Assembly: GCA_028716025.1 (NCBI GenBank)
Contig: JAQUQP010000027.1
Coordinates: 1-15,858, forward strand
Direction: 5' to 3'
DNA length: 15,858 nt
Source of the DNA: a bacterium
GTDB lineage: Bacteria; UBA6262
The translations under genes were made by a program, and so were the position numbers. The notes below the pieces were generated by a model. That model saw only the letters and a program-made list of their open reading frames with translations, was not told where the DNA came from and did not search any database. Of this stretch, positions 1 through 5,733 are shown piece after piece. Numbering within the stretch: the first letter of the stretch is position 1; each line of letters starts with the position of its first letter.

Positions 1-529
1 CTGCGCCATTGGAATCCTGGACAATAGCCCATTTGCAAATACGGGTTTTCCCCATCACCATATCCTGGAAAGCGCCGCGGGTTCCGGAGCCTTCCTCGCG
101 CGTAACCACTGTGATCGGCCGGTCAATACCGCCGACTTCTTTCCAGCTCAGGATGGTTCCGGCAAAGATGCCTTTCAACTGGGCCATGGACAAGTTATTA
201 ACTGGATTGGAGGGATGTACTATTACCGCCAATCCATCACGGGCTACCACAATTTCATTTAAGTCTTTTTCTTCTGCTTTTAATTCACGGGAAGAAGTAC
301 CGATATTAGCCGCTCCGCTCTTAGCTGCCTGGATACCGGCGCTGGATCCACCCCCCTGGACATTGACCACGCGGTCAGGGTGTTCTTCCATATATACTTC
401 AGCCCATTTGTCGGCAAAAGGCTGGACACTGGTTGATCAGGCAACAGTGATACCTTTCTGCTGCTCGTTGCGGCCGCAACCAGTAAGAGCTATAAGGCAT
501 AAAAAAAAGACAAGCAATTTATATCTCAT
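1..529 (-). pseudogene. PstS-family phosphate-binding lipoprotein, interrupted by an in-frame TGA; 3' end outside window
   Basis: Reading from the ATG at 529, the first 30 codons give a lipoprotein signal (hydrophobic LLVFFLCLIALTGC, lipobox LTGC, Cys18) followed by GITVA. Codon 31 (437-439) is TGA, and the frame then continues as STSVQPFADKW, GGGSSAGIQAA, TSSRELKAEEKD and REEGSGTRGAF. These are the phosphate-contacting blocks of PstS-type periplasmic binding proteins. In the family the interrupted motif reads VAGSTSV, so a GGA-to-TGA change is the simplest reading. Nothing else in the visible frame is damaged. It is clearly a different paralogue from the PstS at 3571-4386. There is no Shine-Dalgarno; a strong promoter lies 8 bases upstream of the ATG, suggesting leaderless expression. 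It may be a fresh pseudogene, an assembly error or a recoded gene. Family assignment is firm; functional status is open. Confidence 0.8.
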
Positions 530-537
530 ATAGGAGC

Positions 538-566
538 AGTATAGCAGTTTTTTAATTACGTTTCAA
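538..566 (-). promoter_or_regulatory. Strong sigma70-type promoter for the second pstS-like gene
   Basis: On the minus strand TTGAAA (566-561) is followed by a 17-base spacer and TATACT (543-538), preceded by TG one base upstream (extended -10, TGCTATACT). Both hexamers match consensus at 5 of 6. It lies in the 40-base gap after the arsenate reductase gene. Only 8 bases separate the -10 from the ATG at 529, so transcription should begin about 2 bases before the start codon, giving a leaderless mRNA. This is inferred from sequence only. Confidence 0.7.
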
Positions 567-569
567 CGG

Positions 570-965
570 TTATTTAAGCTGTTTAATCAGCGCCAGCACT
601 TTTTGTTCAATTTCATCCCTGATCAGCCGTACTTGTTCCAAAGGCTGTCCTTTGGGGTCAGCCAGGGTCCAATTAAGCATGATGGCTTCAGGTATAAAAG
701 GGCAAGTATCCCCGCAACCCATAGTCACGGCGTAGTCGATCTTTAGTCCCGATACTTCTGCCAGTCCTTTTGGCTTATTGCCGCTGAGATCAATGTTTAT
801 TTCTTTCATTGCCTCAACTGCTACCGGATTAACTTGGCCTGCCGGCCTGGATCCGGCGCTGTAAGCAGTGATGTCAGCGCCGCCGTAAAAATTAGCAAAG
901 GCTTCTGCCATCTGGCTGCGCCCGGCGTTTTCCGTGCAAATGAATAAAATACTTTTTAAGGTCAT
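570..965 (-). CDS. arsC: Thioredoxin-type arsenate reductase (low-molecular-weight phosphatase fold)
   Basis: 131 residues, the usual size for this family. The P-loop CTENAGRS carries the CX5R signature (Cys10, Arg16) at the N-terminus. Cys84 and Cys88 (GCGDTCP) are placed like the relay cysteines of thioredoxin-coupled ArsC, and Asp103 in ADPKG matches the general acid. The expected reaction is arsenate to arsenite in the cytoplasm with thioredoxin as reductant. A protein tyrosine phosphatase role is possible, but the two relay cysteines favour arsenate. The ATG overlaps the pstB stop (ATGA, 962-965) and has a GGGAGG Shine-Dalgarno 5 bases upstream, so it is translationally coupled to pstB. 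Being last in a phosphate-import operon makes sense because arsenate enters as a phosphate mimic. It occupies the place where phoU is usually found. Confidence 0.88.
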   Translation of the reverse strand: MTLKSILFICTENAGRSQMAEAFANFYGGADITAYSAGSRPAGQVNPVAVEAMKEINIDLSGNKPKGLAEVSGLKIDYAVTMGCGDTCPFIPEAIMLNWTLADPKGQPLEQVRLIRDEIEQKVLALIKQLK

Positions 966-1732
966 CCAAACCTCCCGGTAATATAATCTTCAGTCTGTTT
1001 CTGCGCAGGATTAGTGAATATCTTTTCTGTTTTATCGAATTCTATTAGTTCTCCAAGTAAAAAGAACCCGGTATAATCAGAAATACGCGCTGCCTGCTGC
1101 ATATTATGCGTGACAATGGCGATAGTATATTTTTCTTTTAGCTGGTTGATCAATTCCTCAATTTTGGCAGTAGAGATAGGGTCTAAAGCAGAGCAGGGTT
1201 CATCAAACAGTATGACCTCTGGTTCAATGGCCAAAGCCCGGGCAATACATAATCTTTGCTGCTGCCCGCCTGATAGTTCAAAAGCATTATCATCCATCCG
1301 ATCCTTTACTTCTTCCCAAAGAGCAGAATTTTTTAGGCTCATTTCCACCCGGTCAATAATTTCTCTTTTATTGCTAACGCCGTTGATACGCAGGCCGTAA
1401 GCGATGTTATCGAATATTGATTTAGGGAAAGGATTAGATTTCTGGAATACCATCCCGATCTTGCGACGGATATCGACTATATCTACTTCCGGGGAATAAA
1501 TATTCTGCGTATCCAGGAATATTTCACCCTCAACTCTGCTGCCTACTATGATATCGTTCATGCGGTTCAAGATGCGGATAAAAGTAGATTTCCCGCACCC
1601 TGAAGGGCCGATGACTGCCGTCACCTTATTACTCTCAATGCCCATGTTGATATTTTTCAACGCCAGGTTTGGGCCGTAATAAAAATTAAGGTTTTTGACT
1701 TCCATGCGCATATTCGTTACCCTAGTTACCAC
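962..1732 (-). CDS. pstB: Phosphate ABC transporter ATP-binding protein PstB
   Basis: 256 residues, full length for PstB. Walker [10 protein letters not shown] at 42-50, Q-loop Gln97 ([10 protein letters not shown], typical of PstB), signature LSGGQQQR at 153-160, Walker B VILFDEP at 173-179 and H-loop His209. It hydrolyses ATP at the cytoplasmic face to power phosphate import by PstC/PstA. I chose the GTG at 1732 because AGGAGG (1746-1741) lies 8 bases upstream. The next candidate, ATG at 1711, has only AGGG and would shorten the protein by 7 residues. The gene overlaps the end of pstA by 7 bases, and its Shine-Dalgarno lies inside the pstA codons for the basic C-terminal tail. Its TGA stop overlaps the arsC ATG. 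Confidence 0.96.
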   Translation of the reverse strand: MVTRVTNMRMEVKNLNFYYGPNLALKNINMGIESNKVTAVIGPSGCGKSTFIRILNRMNDIIVGSRVEGEIFLDTQNIYSPEVDIVDIRRKIGMVFQKSNPFPKSIFDNIAYGLRINGVSNKREIIDRVEMSLKNSALWEEVKDRMDDNAFELSGGQQQRLCIARALAIEPEVILFDEPCSALDPISTAKIEELINQLKEKYTIAIVTHNMQQAARISDYTGFFLLGELIEFDKTEKIFTNPAQKQTEDYITGRFG

Positions 1733-2598
1733 TTCTTTTTCCTCCTGTAATGATTGCGGATAAAGATAGCTATCAAATTGATCCCCAGGACCATAATAAT
1801 AAGTACTAAGGAAGCGCCGTAGGCTATGGCTTTTTGTTCTTTGGGATGGCTGCCTTCAGTCATTAAAGCGTATATATGATAAGGCAAGGCCATTACCTCG
1901 CTAAAGATAGAATTAGGCAGTTTCATAGTATAAAAAGTCGCCGCCGTGAATAATATCGGCGCGGTTTCACCAGCTACCCGGCCTACTCCCAGGATAGCTC
2001 CGGTTATAATTCCGCCGATCGCGTTGGGCAGCACTATTTTGTAAATAGTCTGCCATTTAGTGGCGCCTAAAGCCAGAGAAGCTTCACGGAATCCGTTTGG
2101 CACTAACAGTAGCGCTTCTTCACTTGACCTGATTATTACCGGCAGGATCATAATACCCAAAGTCAAGCTGCCAGAAAGTATGGAAACCCCGAATTTACAA
2201 TAATTGACGAATAAAGCTAAGCCGAACAAACCAAATACAATAGAAGGAACACTGGCCAGATTGCTGATACCGATACGGATCAGGCGGATGATCCTGCCTT
2301 GGACAGCGTATTCAGTCATATAAATAGCTGCCATAATGCCCAGCGGCAGGGCAAAGATGATGGCCCCCAGGGTTAAATAAAATGTCCCTAATATTGCCGG
2401 AAAGATCCCACCGGCAGTCATGCCGTTTTCCGGCATCTTGGACAAAAAGCTCCAATTAATAACCTTAAGGCCGCGGGTAATAAGAAAGTAAAGCAATATG
2501 CCTAAAACAATGAAAATAACCAGCGCTGACATTCTCAGCGCCAGAAACCCTGCTTGTTGTTTAATTTCCCGCCATTTCCTGCTGTTCGCAGTCATCAT
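1726..2598 (-). CDS. pstA: Phosphate ABC transporter permease PstA
   Basis: 290 residues with six predicted membrane segments, roughly at 24-42, 66-93, 110-130, 143-162, 197-222 and 258-282. The cytoplasmic EAA-type loop reads [17 protein letters not shown], which couples to Pst[12 protein letters not shown] is typical of PstA. It forms the inner-membrane phosphate channel with PstC. The ATG at 2598 overlaps the pstC stop (TATGATG), with AGAGGA just upstream; a second ATG directly follows at 2595 and could equally be used. A basic tail (NHYRRKKKW) ends the protein. Very tight coupling with pstC and pstB implies equal expression of the three. Confidence 0.95.
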   Translation of the reverse strand: MMTANSRKWREIKQQAGFLALRMSALVIFIVLGILLYFLITRGLKVINWSFLSKMPENGMTAGGIFPAILGTFYLTLGAIIFALPLGIMAAIYMTEYAVQGRIIRLIRIGISNLASVPSIVFGLFGLALFVNYCKFGVSILSGSLTLGIMILPVIIRSSEEALLLVPNGFREASLALGATKWQTIYKIVLPNAIGGIITGAILGVGRVAGETAPILFTAATFYTMKLPNSIFSEVMALPYHIYALMTEGSHPKEQKAIAYGASLVLIIMVLGINLIAIFIRNHYRRKKKW

Positions 2599-3476
2599 AC
2601 TATCCTCTTCCTGAATCGCTGGGCTATTATGTCGGCAAGGATATTAAAAAGAAGAGTTAAAATGAAAAGAACAATAGCAATAGCGAATAAAGAATAGTAG
2701 TGCTCACTGCCAATGGCCGTTTCACCCATTTCCGCGGCGATGGTAGCGGTCATGGTCCTGACCGGCTGCAGGAAACTATGTGGTATTAGAGCGGAGCCGC
2801 CCGCGACCATGAGTACGGTCATTGTTTCACCGATCGCCCGGCCCATGCCCAGGATCACGGCTGAACTTATGCCGGAGAAAGCAGCCGGGAGCGTTACTTT
2901 AATGATCGTTTCCCATTTATTAGCTCCTAGGGCGTAGGAAGCTTCCTTAAAACCCCGCGGCACAGCGGAAATACAATCTTCGGAAATACTGGTAATAGTA
3001 GGGATAGCCATAATGCCTAATAAAATGGAAGCATTCAAAGCATTAAGACCGGTAGGCAGTTTGAAAACATTCTGGAGGAAAGGAGCGATCACGACCATGC
3101 CGAAAAAACCTAATACTACAGACGGAATACCAGCCAGAACTTCAACGATTGGCTTCAGTATTTCTTTCATGCGCCAGGAAGCAATTTCTGATATATAAAT
3201 AGCCGCCCCGAGCCCTAATGGCACAGCTACCAGGATTGAACCGATAGTGACCCATAGCGATCCCATGATCAGGGGAAAAGCGCCGAATTCCGGCGGGTCG
3301 AAAGTGGGATACCAGTGCCGGCCAAATAAAAAATCCGCTACTTTTATTTCTTTAAAAAGCGGCAGGCCTTCTTTGAATAAAATGATAACTATCCCCAAAA
3401 GGAAGATATTAGAAAGGAAAGCAAAAGACAGGAAAAATAGTTCTAGTAACTTTTCTTTTTTCTTTTTAAGCCGCAT
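2595..3476 (-). CDS. pstC: Phosphate ABC transporter permease PstC
   Basis: 293 residues. A lysine-rich cytoplasmic start (RLKKKKEK) is followed by a first membrane segment near 12-34, a periplasmic stretch with FGRHWYPTFDPPEFGAFP (typical of PstC), then the permease core. The EAA loop is GFKEASYALGANKWETI, and MGRAIGETMTVLMVAGG matches the PstC family. It pairs with PstA as the membrane channel. The start has AAGGA 8 bases upstream. It is separated from pstS by a 94-base spacer containing two hairpins, so its level is probably set separately from that of PstS. Confidence 0.95.
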   Translation of the reverse strand: MRLKKKKEKLLELFFLSFAFLSNIFLLGIVIILFKEGLPLFKEIKVADFLFGRHWYPTFDPPEFGAFPLIMGSLWVTIGSILVAVPLGLGAAIYISEIASWRMKEILKPIVEVLAGIPSVVLGFFGMVVIAPFLQNVFKLPTGLNALNASILLGIMAIPTITSISEDCISAVPRGFKEASYALGANKWETIIKVTLPAAFSGISSAVILGMGRAIGETMTVLMVAGGSALIPHSFLQPVRTMTATIAAEMGETAIGSEHYYSLFAIAIVLFILTLLFNILADIIAQRFRKRIV

Positions 3477-3501
3477 TTCTTATCCTTAATATTAAACGAT
3501 T

Positions 3502-3543
3502 GGCTAAAAGCACCGGGATCATAAATCCGCAGTGCTTTTAGCC
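3502..3543 (-). promoter_or_regulatory. Long hairpin in the pstS-pstC spacer
   Basis: GGCTAAAAGCAC (3502-3513) and GTGCTTTTAGCC (3532-3543) are a perfect 12-base inverted repeat with an 18-base loop. On the minus-strand transcript it lies after pstS and before pstC. No clear U-run follows, so it looks less like a full terminator than an mRNA-stabilising or partially terminating structure that leaves more pstS than pstC message. Confidence 0.65.
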
Positions 3544-3548
3544 GGGGT

Positions 3549-3574
3549 GTAAACATATGGAATAATATGTTTAC
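3549..3574 (-). promoter_or_regulatory. Hairpin overlapping the pstS stop codon
   Basis: GTAAACATAT (3549-3558) and ATATGTTTAC (3565-3574) form a perfect 10-base inverted repeat around a 6-base loop. The pstS stop codon (3571-3573) is inside one arm. With the second hairpin at 3502-3543 it forms a tandem structure at the 3' end of the pstS message. Confidence 0.55.
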
Positions 3575-4386
3575 TTTACTGCGACAAACCCTTGTTCTTC
3601 GACCATTTTCTGGCCTTCCGGGCTCATGATATAATCGATAAATTGCTTCGCTACGCCTTTAGGAGCGCCATTAGTATACATATATAACGGGCGGCTGATC
3701 GGATACTTGCCGCTGATGACAGTTTCCTTAGTGGCGGTTACGCCGTTGACTACCAGGGCTTTTATCTCATCAGTCACATACCCGATGCCTATATACCCGA
3801 TGGCTCCGGGTGTGCTGGCCACAGTCGTCAATATGGCCTGGTTTGAAGCCAGCATCAGGGCGTCTTCCCTGACTTTCGATCCTTTCAGGACTTTTTCATT
3901 AAAAACCTCAAAAGTGCCGCTGGCAGAATCCCTCGATACTACCACTAATGATCCGCCAGATCCGCCGGCGTCGTTCCATTTGGCGATCTCACCGGTGTAT
4001 ATTTTTTTTAAAGTATCCAGATTGATACTGCCAATAGTATTAGCCTTATTAACGATCACGCAAATACCGTCTTTGGCAATGATATTGGCGTACATAGTTA
4101 CGCCTTTACCTCTGGCCGTGGCTATCTCTTTGGCTTTAGCCGCGCGGGAAGAATTCCCGATTTCTACGGTACCGTCAATGATCGCTTGTATGCCAACTCC
4201 TGAACCTCCGCCTCTGACGCTCACATTAAGATTTGGATTGGCTTTCATGAAATCTTCCGCTCCTTTTTGGGCGATCGGCAGTACCGTAGTCGAGCCGCTC
4301 ATGGTCAACTTCTGCCCGGCCAACAGATTTCCAGCCGTTAGGATCAAAATACAGAGTATGCTTATACTTTTTATCAATTTACTCAT
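3571..4386 (-). CDS. pstS: Periplasmic phosphate-binding protein PstS
   Basis: 271 residues. An N-terminal signal peptide (about 1-24, KLIKSISILCILILTAGNLLA) has no lipobox cysteine, so the mature protein should be soluble in the periplasm. Phosphate-binding blocks: MSGSTTVLPIA (29-39), RGGGSGVGIQA (58-68), NSSRAAK (78-84) and SRDSASGTFE (151-160). The length matches short PstS proteins. It delivers phosphate to PstCAB. The ATG at 4386 has GGAG 7 bases upstream. It is the second gene of the operon, 52 bases after the porin gene; that gap carries a 12-base direct repeat which may be a regulator site. It is intact, unlike the second PstS-type gene at the left edge. Confidence 0.95.
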   Translation of the reverse strand: MSKLIKSISILCILILTAGNLLAGQKLTMSGSTTVLPIAQKGAEDFMKANPNLNVSVRGGGSGVGIQAIIDGTVEIGNSSRAAKAKEIATARGKGVTMYANIIAKDGICVIVNKANTIGSINLDTLKKIYTGEIAKWNDAGGSGGSLVVVSRDSASGTFEVFNEKVLKGSKVREDALMLASNQAILTTVASTPGAIGYIGIGYVTDEIKALVVNGVTATKETVISGKYPISRPLYMYTNGAPKGVAKQFIDYIMSPEGQKMVEEQGFVAVK

Positions 4387-4399
4387 TTTATCTCCTTTT

Positions 4400-4433
4400 T
4401 AATCTGTGTAATCGTTCATTCTAATCTGTATAA
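4400..4433. repeat. 12-base direct repeat, 22 bases apart, upstream of pstS
   Basis: TAATCTGTGTAA (4400-4411) and TAATCTGTATAA (4422-4433) differ at one base and start exactly 22 bases apart, two 11-base steps. OmpR/PhoB-type regulators bind direct repeats with 11-base phasing, and the CTGT core resembles half of a PHO box, so an internal PhoB site for pstS is possible. The link is inference. Confidence 0.45.
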
Positions 4434-4438
4434 CTTAT

Positions 4439-5506
4439 TTATTGTACGAACACTCTGGAGAAGCTCCAGGCTATCTGTGCCAGGTACTGGGTAGTTGTGG
4501 CAACTGCGCTGTCTTCAGGCTTGTCTTGTTGGTAGTTCAATTGCAGTAAAACACCTTTGGTAACCGTATAGTTTACTCCTAAAATCGTAGTGTTTACTTT
4601 GTCATTAGCCTTATCCGTATTAGGATCCCAGCTGTCATACCTGGCTAGCACTGTCCACTCAGGATTGACCTGGTAAGAAGGCATAATAGAGAAACCTTTC
4701 TTTTTTACGTCTGTGTAGGTATTAGTAGTGGTACTGTAGTTATTGATCTTCTGGTCTATATATTCTGCCCACATATCGAACGGGCCACAGGCAGTACGAA
4801 GCATGCCAATAGCCAGTTGGTTCTTATTGTAAGCGGTATTGCCGGTGGAGCCAACAGCTCCTTGCAATTCGCTCTTATATGAAGCGCCAACAGTAATACC
4901 CGGTACCGGGATAAATCTCGCGTCAGCTACTAAAGCTGGTTCAGTATTCATATCCGGGCTAAGTTCTTTCTTATAACCTTCGCCGTTATAAACGCCGACT
5001 TCGTAGGAACCGTAACCCATGGGAAAATACCCATTTAGGATGATCCCATTATCCGCTGAGGCATCGATACCGTTCTTATCGATGAATTCCTTTTCGATGA
5101 GGCGATAGTCATAATCATAGATCAACCCTATGTAATTTTTCTGCAAGCCGATCGTGACCTTGCTTTCCGGCAGATAGAAGGGAAGATCAATATAGCTTTC
5201 TTTCAGCTTAATTCCGGCGCCATCCTTAAAATCACCGGTTTTGGCGGAGAAGAAATCCGCGGTCCATTGTCCCTTGATCGTGTCAGTGAACTGATAGGCA
5301 TAACGGACATATCCCCGGTCTACCGAGAATCCGGCGTCAGTAGTCTTATCAGTGTCTTTCAACGGTCCTTGCAGGTCTTTGTTTATTACCCGTGTCCTTA
5401 ACCAGTTAGTTCCGCTAAAAGTCCAGTCACCGGCAGCCGCGAAAACCATTTGGCTTAAACTGGTTAGTAACACTACCAATAGTACTAGCTTTAATACTTT
5501 ACGCAT
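4439..5506 (-). CDS. Outer-membrane beta-barrel porin, probably phosphate-linked
   Basis: 355 residues from the ATG at 5506, which has a strong AAGGAGG site 6 bases upstream. A longer reading from 5542 adds 12 residues (MFVFYTYIKEEI) that would spoil the signal peptide. Signal peptide about 1-24 (RKVLKLVLLVVLLTSLSQMVFA). The rest is rich in alternating aromatic/polar strands (VRYAYQF, YEVGVYNGEGY, WTVLARYDSWD, VLLQLNYQQ, YLAQIAWSF), as in porins of the OprP/OprO or Gram-negative porin type. The last strand is followed by an extra SRVFVQ, so the chain does not end on the usual aromatic residue. No close family can be named from sequence alone. Its place at the head of the Pst operon suggests outer-membrane phosphate or phosphoanion uptake under PhoB control. 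Confidence 0.8.
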   Translation of the reverse strand: MRKVLKLVLLVVLLTSLSQMVFAAAGDWTFSGTNWLRTRVINKDLQGPLKDTDKTTDAGFSVDRGYVRYAYQFTDTIKGQWTADFFSAKTGDFKDGAGIKLKESYIDLPFYLPESKVTIGLQKNYIGLIYDYDYRLIEKEFIDKNGIDASADNGIILNGYFPMGYGSYEVGVYNGEGYKKELSPDMNTEPALVADARFIPVPGITVGASYKSELQGAVGSTGNTAYNKNQLAIGMLRTACGPFDMWAEYIDQKINNYSTTTNTYTDVKKKGFSIMPSYQVNPEWTVLARYDSWDPNTDKANDKVNTTILGVNYTVTKGVLLQLNYQQDKPEDSAVATTTQYLAQIAWSFSRVFVQ

Positions 5507-5541
5507 TATTTCCTCCTTGATATAAGTATAAAACACGAACA

Positions 5542-5583
5542 TTACTTCCTGATTAGTAATATGTTAAATTTATGTAAAGTCAT
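5542..5583 (-). CDS. Possible 13-codon leader peptide upstream of the porin
   Basis: ATG at 5583 opens MTLHKFNILLIRK and ends with TAA at 5544-5542. The stop shares an A with the next ATG (TAATG), which begins a short in-frame lead into the porin. It sits directly under an exceptionally strong Shine-Dalgarno, but with only 2 bases between GGAGG and ATG, tighter than optimal. It could be a translated leader, or an accident beside a ribosome-binding stabiliser. No function is known. Confidence 0.3.
   Translation of the reverse strand: MTLHKFNILLIRK
5562..5579 (-). promoter_or_regulatory. Candidate PHO-box-like direct repeat in the porin leader
   Basis: On the minus strand CTTTACA (5579-5573) and TTTAACA (5568-5562) are near-identical heptamers with an 11-base period. 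This fits the TT(A/C/T)ACA repeats of Firmicute PhoP boxes. A second TATACT element lies at 5530-5525, with the start codon 18 bases beyond it. The site is a guess based on spacing and similarity. Confidence 0.35.
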
Positions 5584-5593
5584 CACCTCCTTA
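5582..5593 (-). promoter_or_regulatory. Extended Shine-Dalgarno, 12-base match to the 16S 3' end
   Basis: TAAGGAGGTGAT reads continuously on the minus strand and is complementary to the conserved 16S rRNA tail (ATCACCTCCTTA, as in E. coli). It is 76 bases upstream of the porin start codon, far outside normal initiation range. It may serve the 13-codon leader ORF or act like the STAB-SD sites that hold 30S subunits on a leader and protect the mRNA. Confidence 0.6.
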
Positions 5594-5613
5594 TTTCCCC
5601 TTGATTTGAGAAA

Positions 5614-5622
5614 AGTATAACA
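5614..5622 (-). promoter_or_regulatory. Extended -10 element of the porin-pst operon promoter
   Basis: TGTTATACT on the minus strand gives an extended -10 (TATACT at 5619-5614). No good -35 hexamer lies 16-18 bases upstream (ATTTAT), as expected of an activator-dependent promoter. CTTTCAT and CTTTGTT (5636-5619, 11-base period) weakly resemble PHO-box halves but overlap the -10, which is not the usual placing. The promoter lies after the phoR terminator, so the pst operon appears separate from phoBR. Confidence 0.45.
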
Positions 5623-5675
5623 AAGCGAGATGAAAGATAAATTAGCAGTAAGTAAATTCCGGGTAAAACAAAGAA

Positions 5676-5700
5676 CCCCTGTTTACATGCTAAACAGGGG
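5676..5700 (-). terminator. Intrinsic terminator after phoR
   Basis: CCCCTGTTTA and TAAACAGGGG form a perfect 10-base stem with a 5-base loop. On the minus strand it is followed by TTCTTTGTTTT. It lies 33 bases after the phoR stop and should end the phoBR transcript. Confidence 0.85.
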
Positions 5701-5733
5701 AGAAGAATATTTAAGTAACATAAATTTATCAGA

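Noticed and set aside
400..440. Selenocysteine at the TGA codon
   Set aside because: No convincing SECIS hairpin directly after the TGA, and the position is a glycine, not a redox cysteine, in the family.
1..529. Alternative genetic code with UGA as glycine (as in SR1/Gracilibacteria)
   Set aside because: pstC, pstB, phoB and mnmG all end on TGA at sensible lengths, and no other gene here has an in-frame TGA.
9..533. 174-codon forward reading frame over the second pstS gene
   Set aside because: It is the antisense shadow of a clear PstS frame; the translation shows no domain.
3502..3574. The pstS-pstC hairpin pair as an ANTAR target
   Set aside because: One loop has 6 bases but reads TATTCC, lacking A at 1 and G at 4; the other loop is 18 bases.
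5619..5636. Classical PHO box CTTTCAT-N4-CTTTGTT at the porin promoter
   Set aside because: The second half overlaps the -10 element rather than lying about 10 bases upstream, and matches to CTGTCAT are only moderate.
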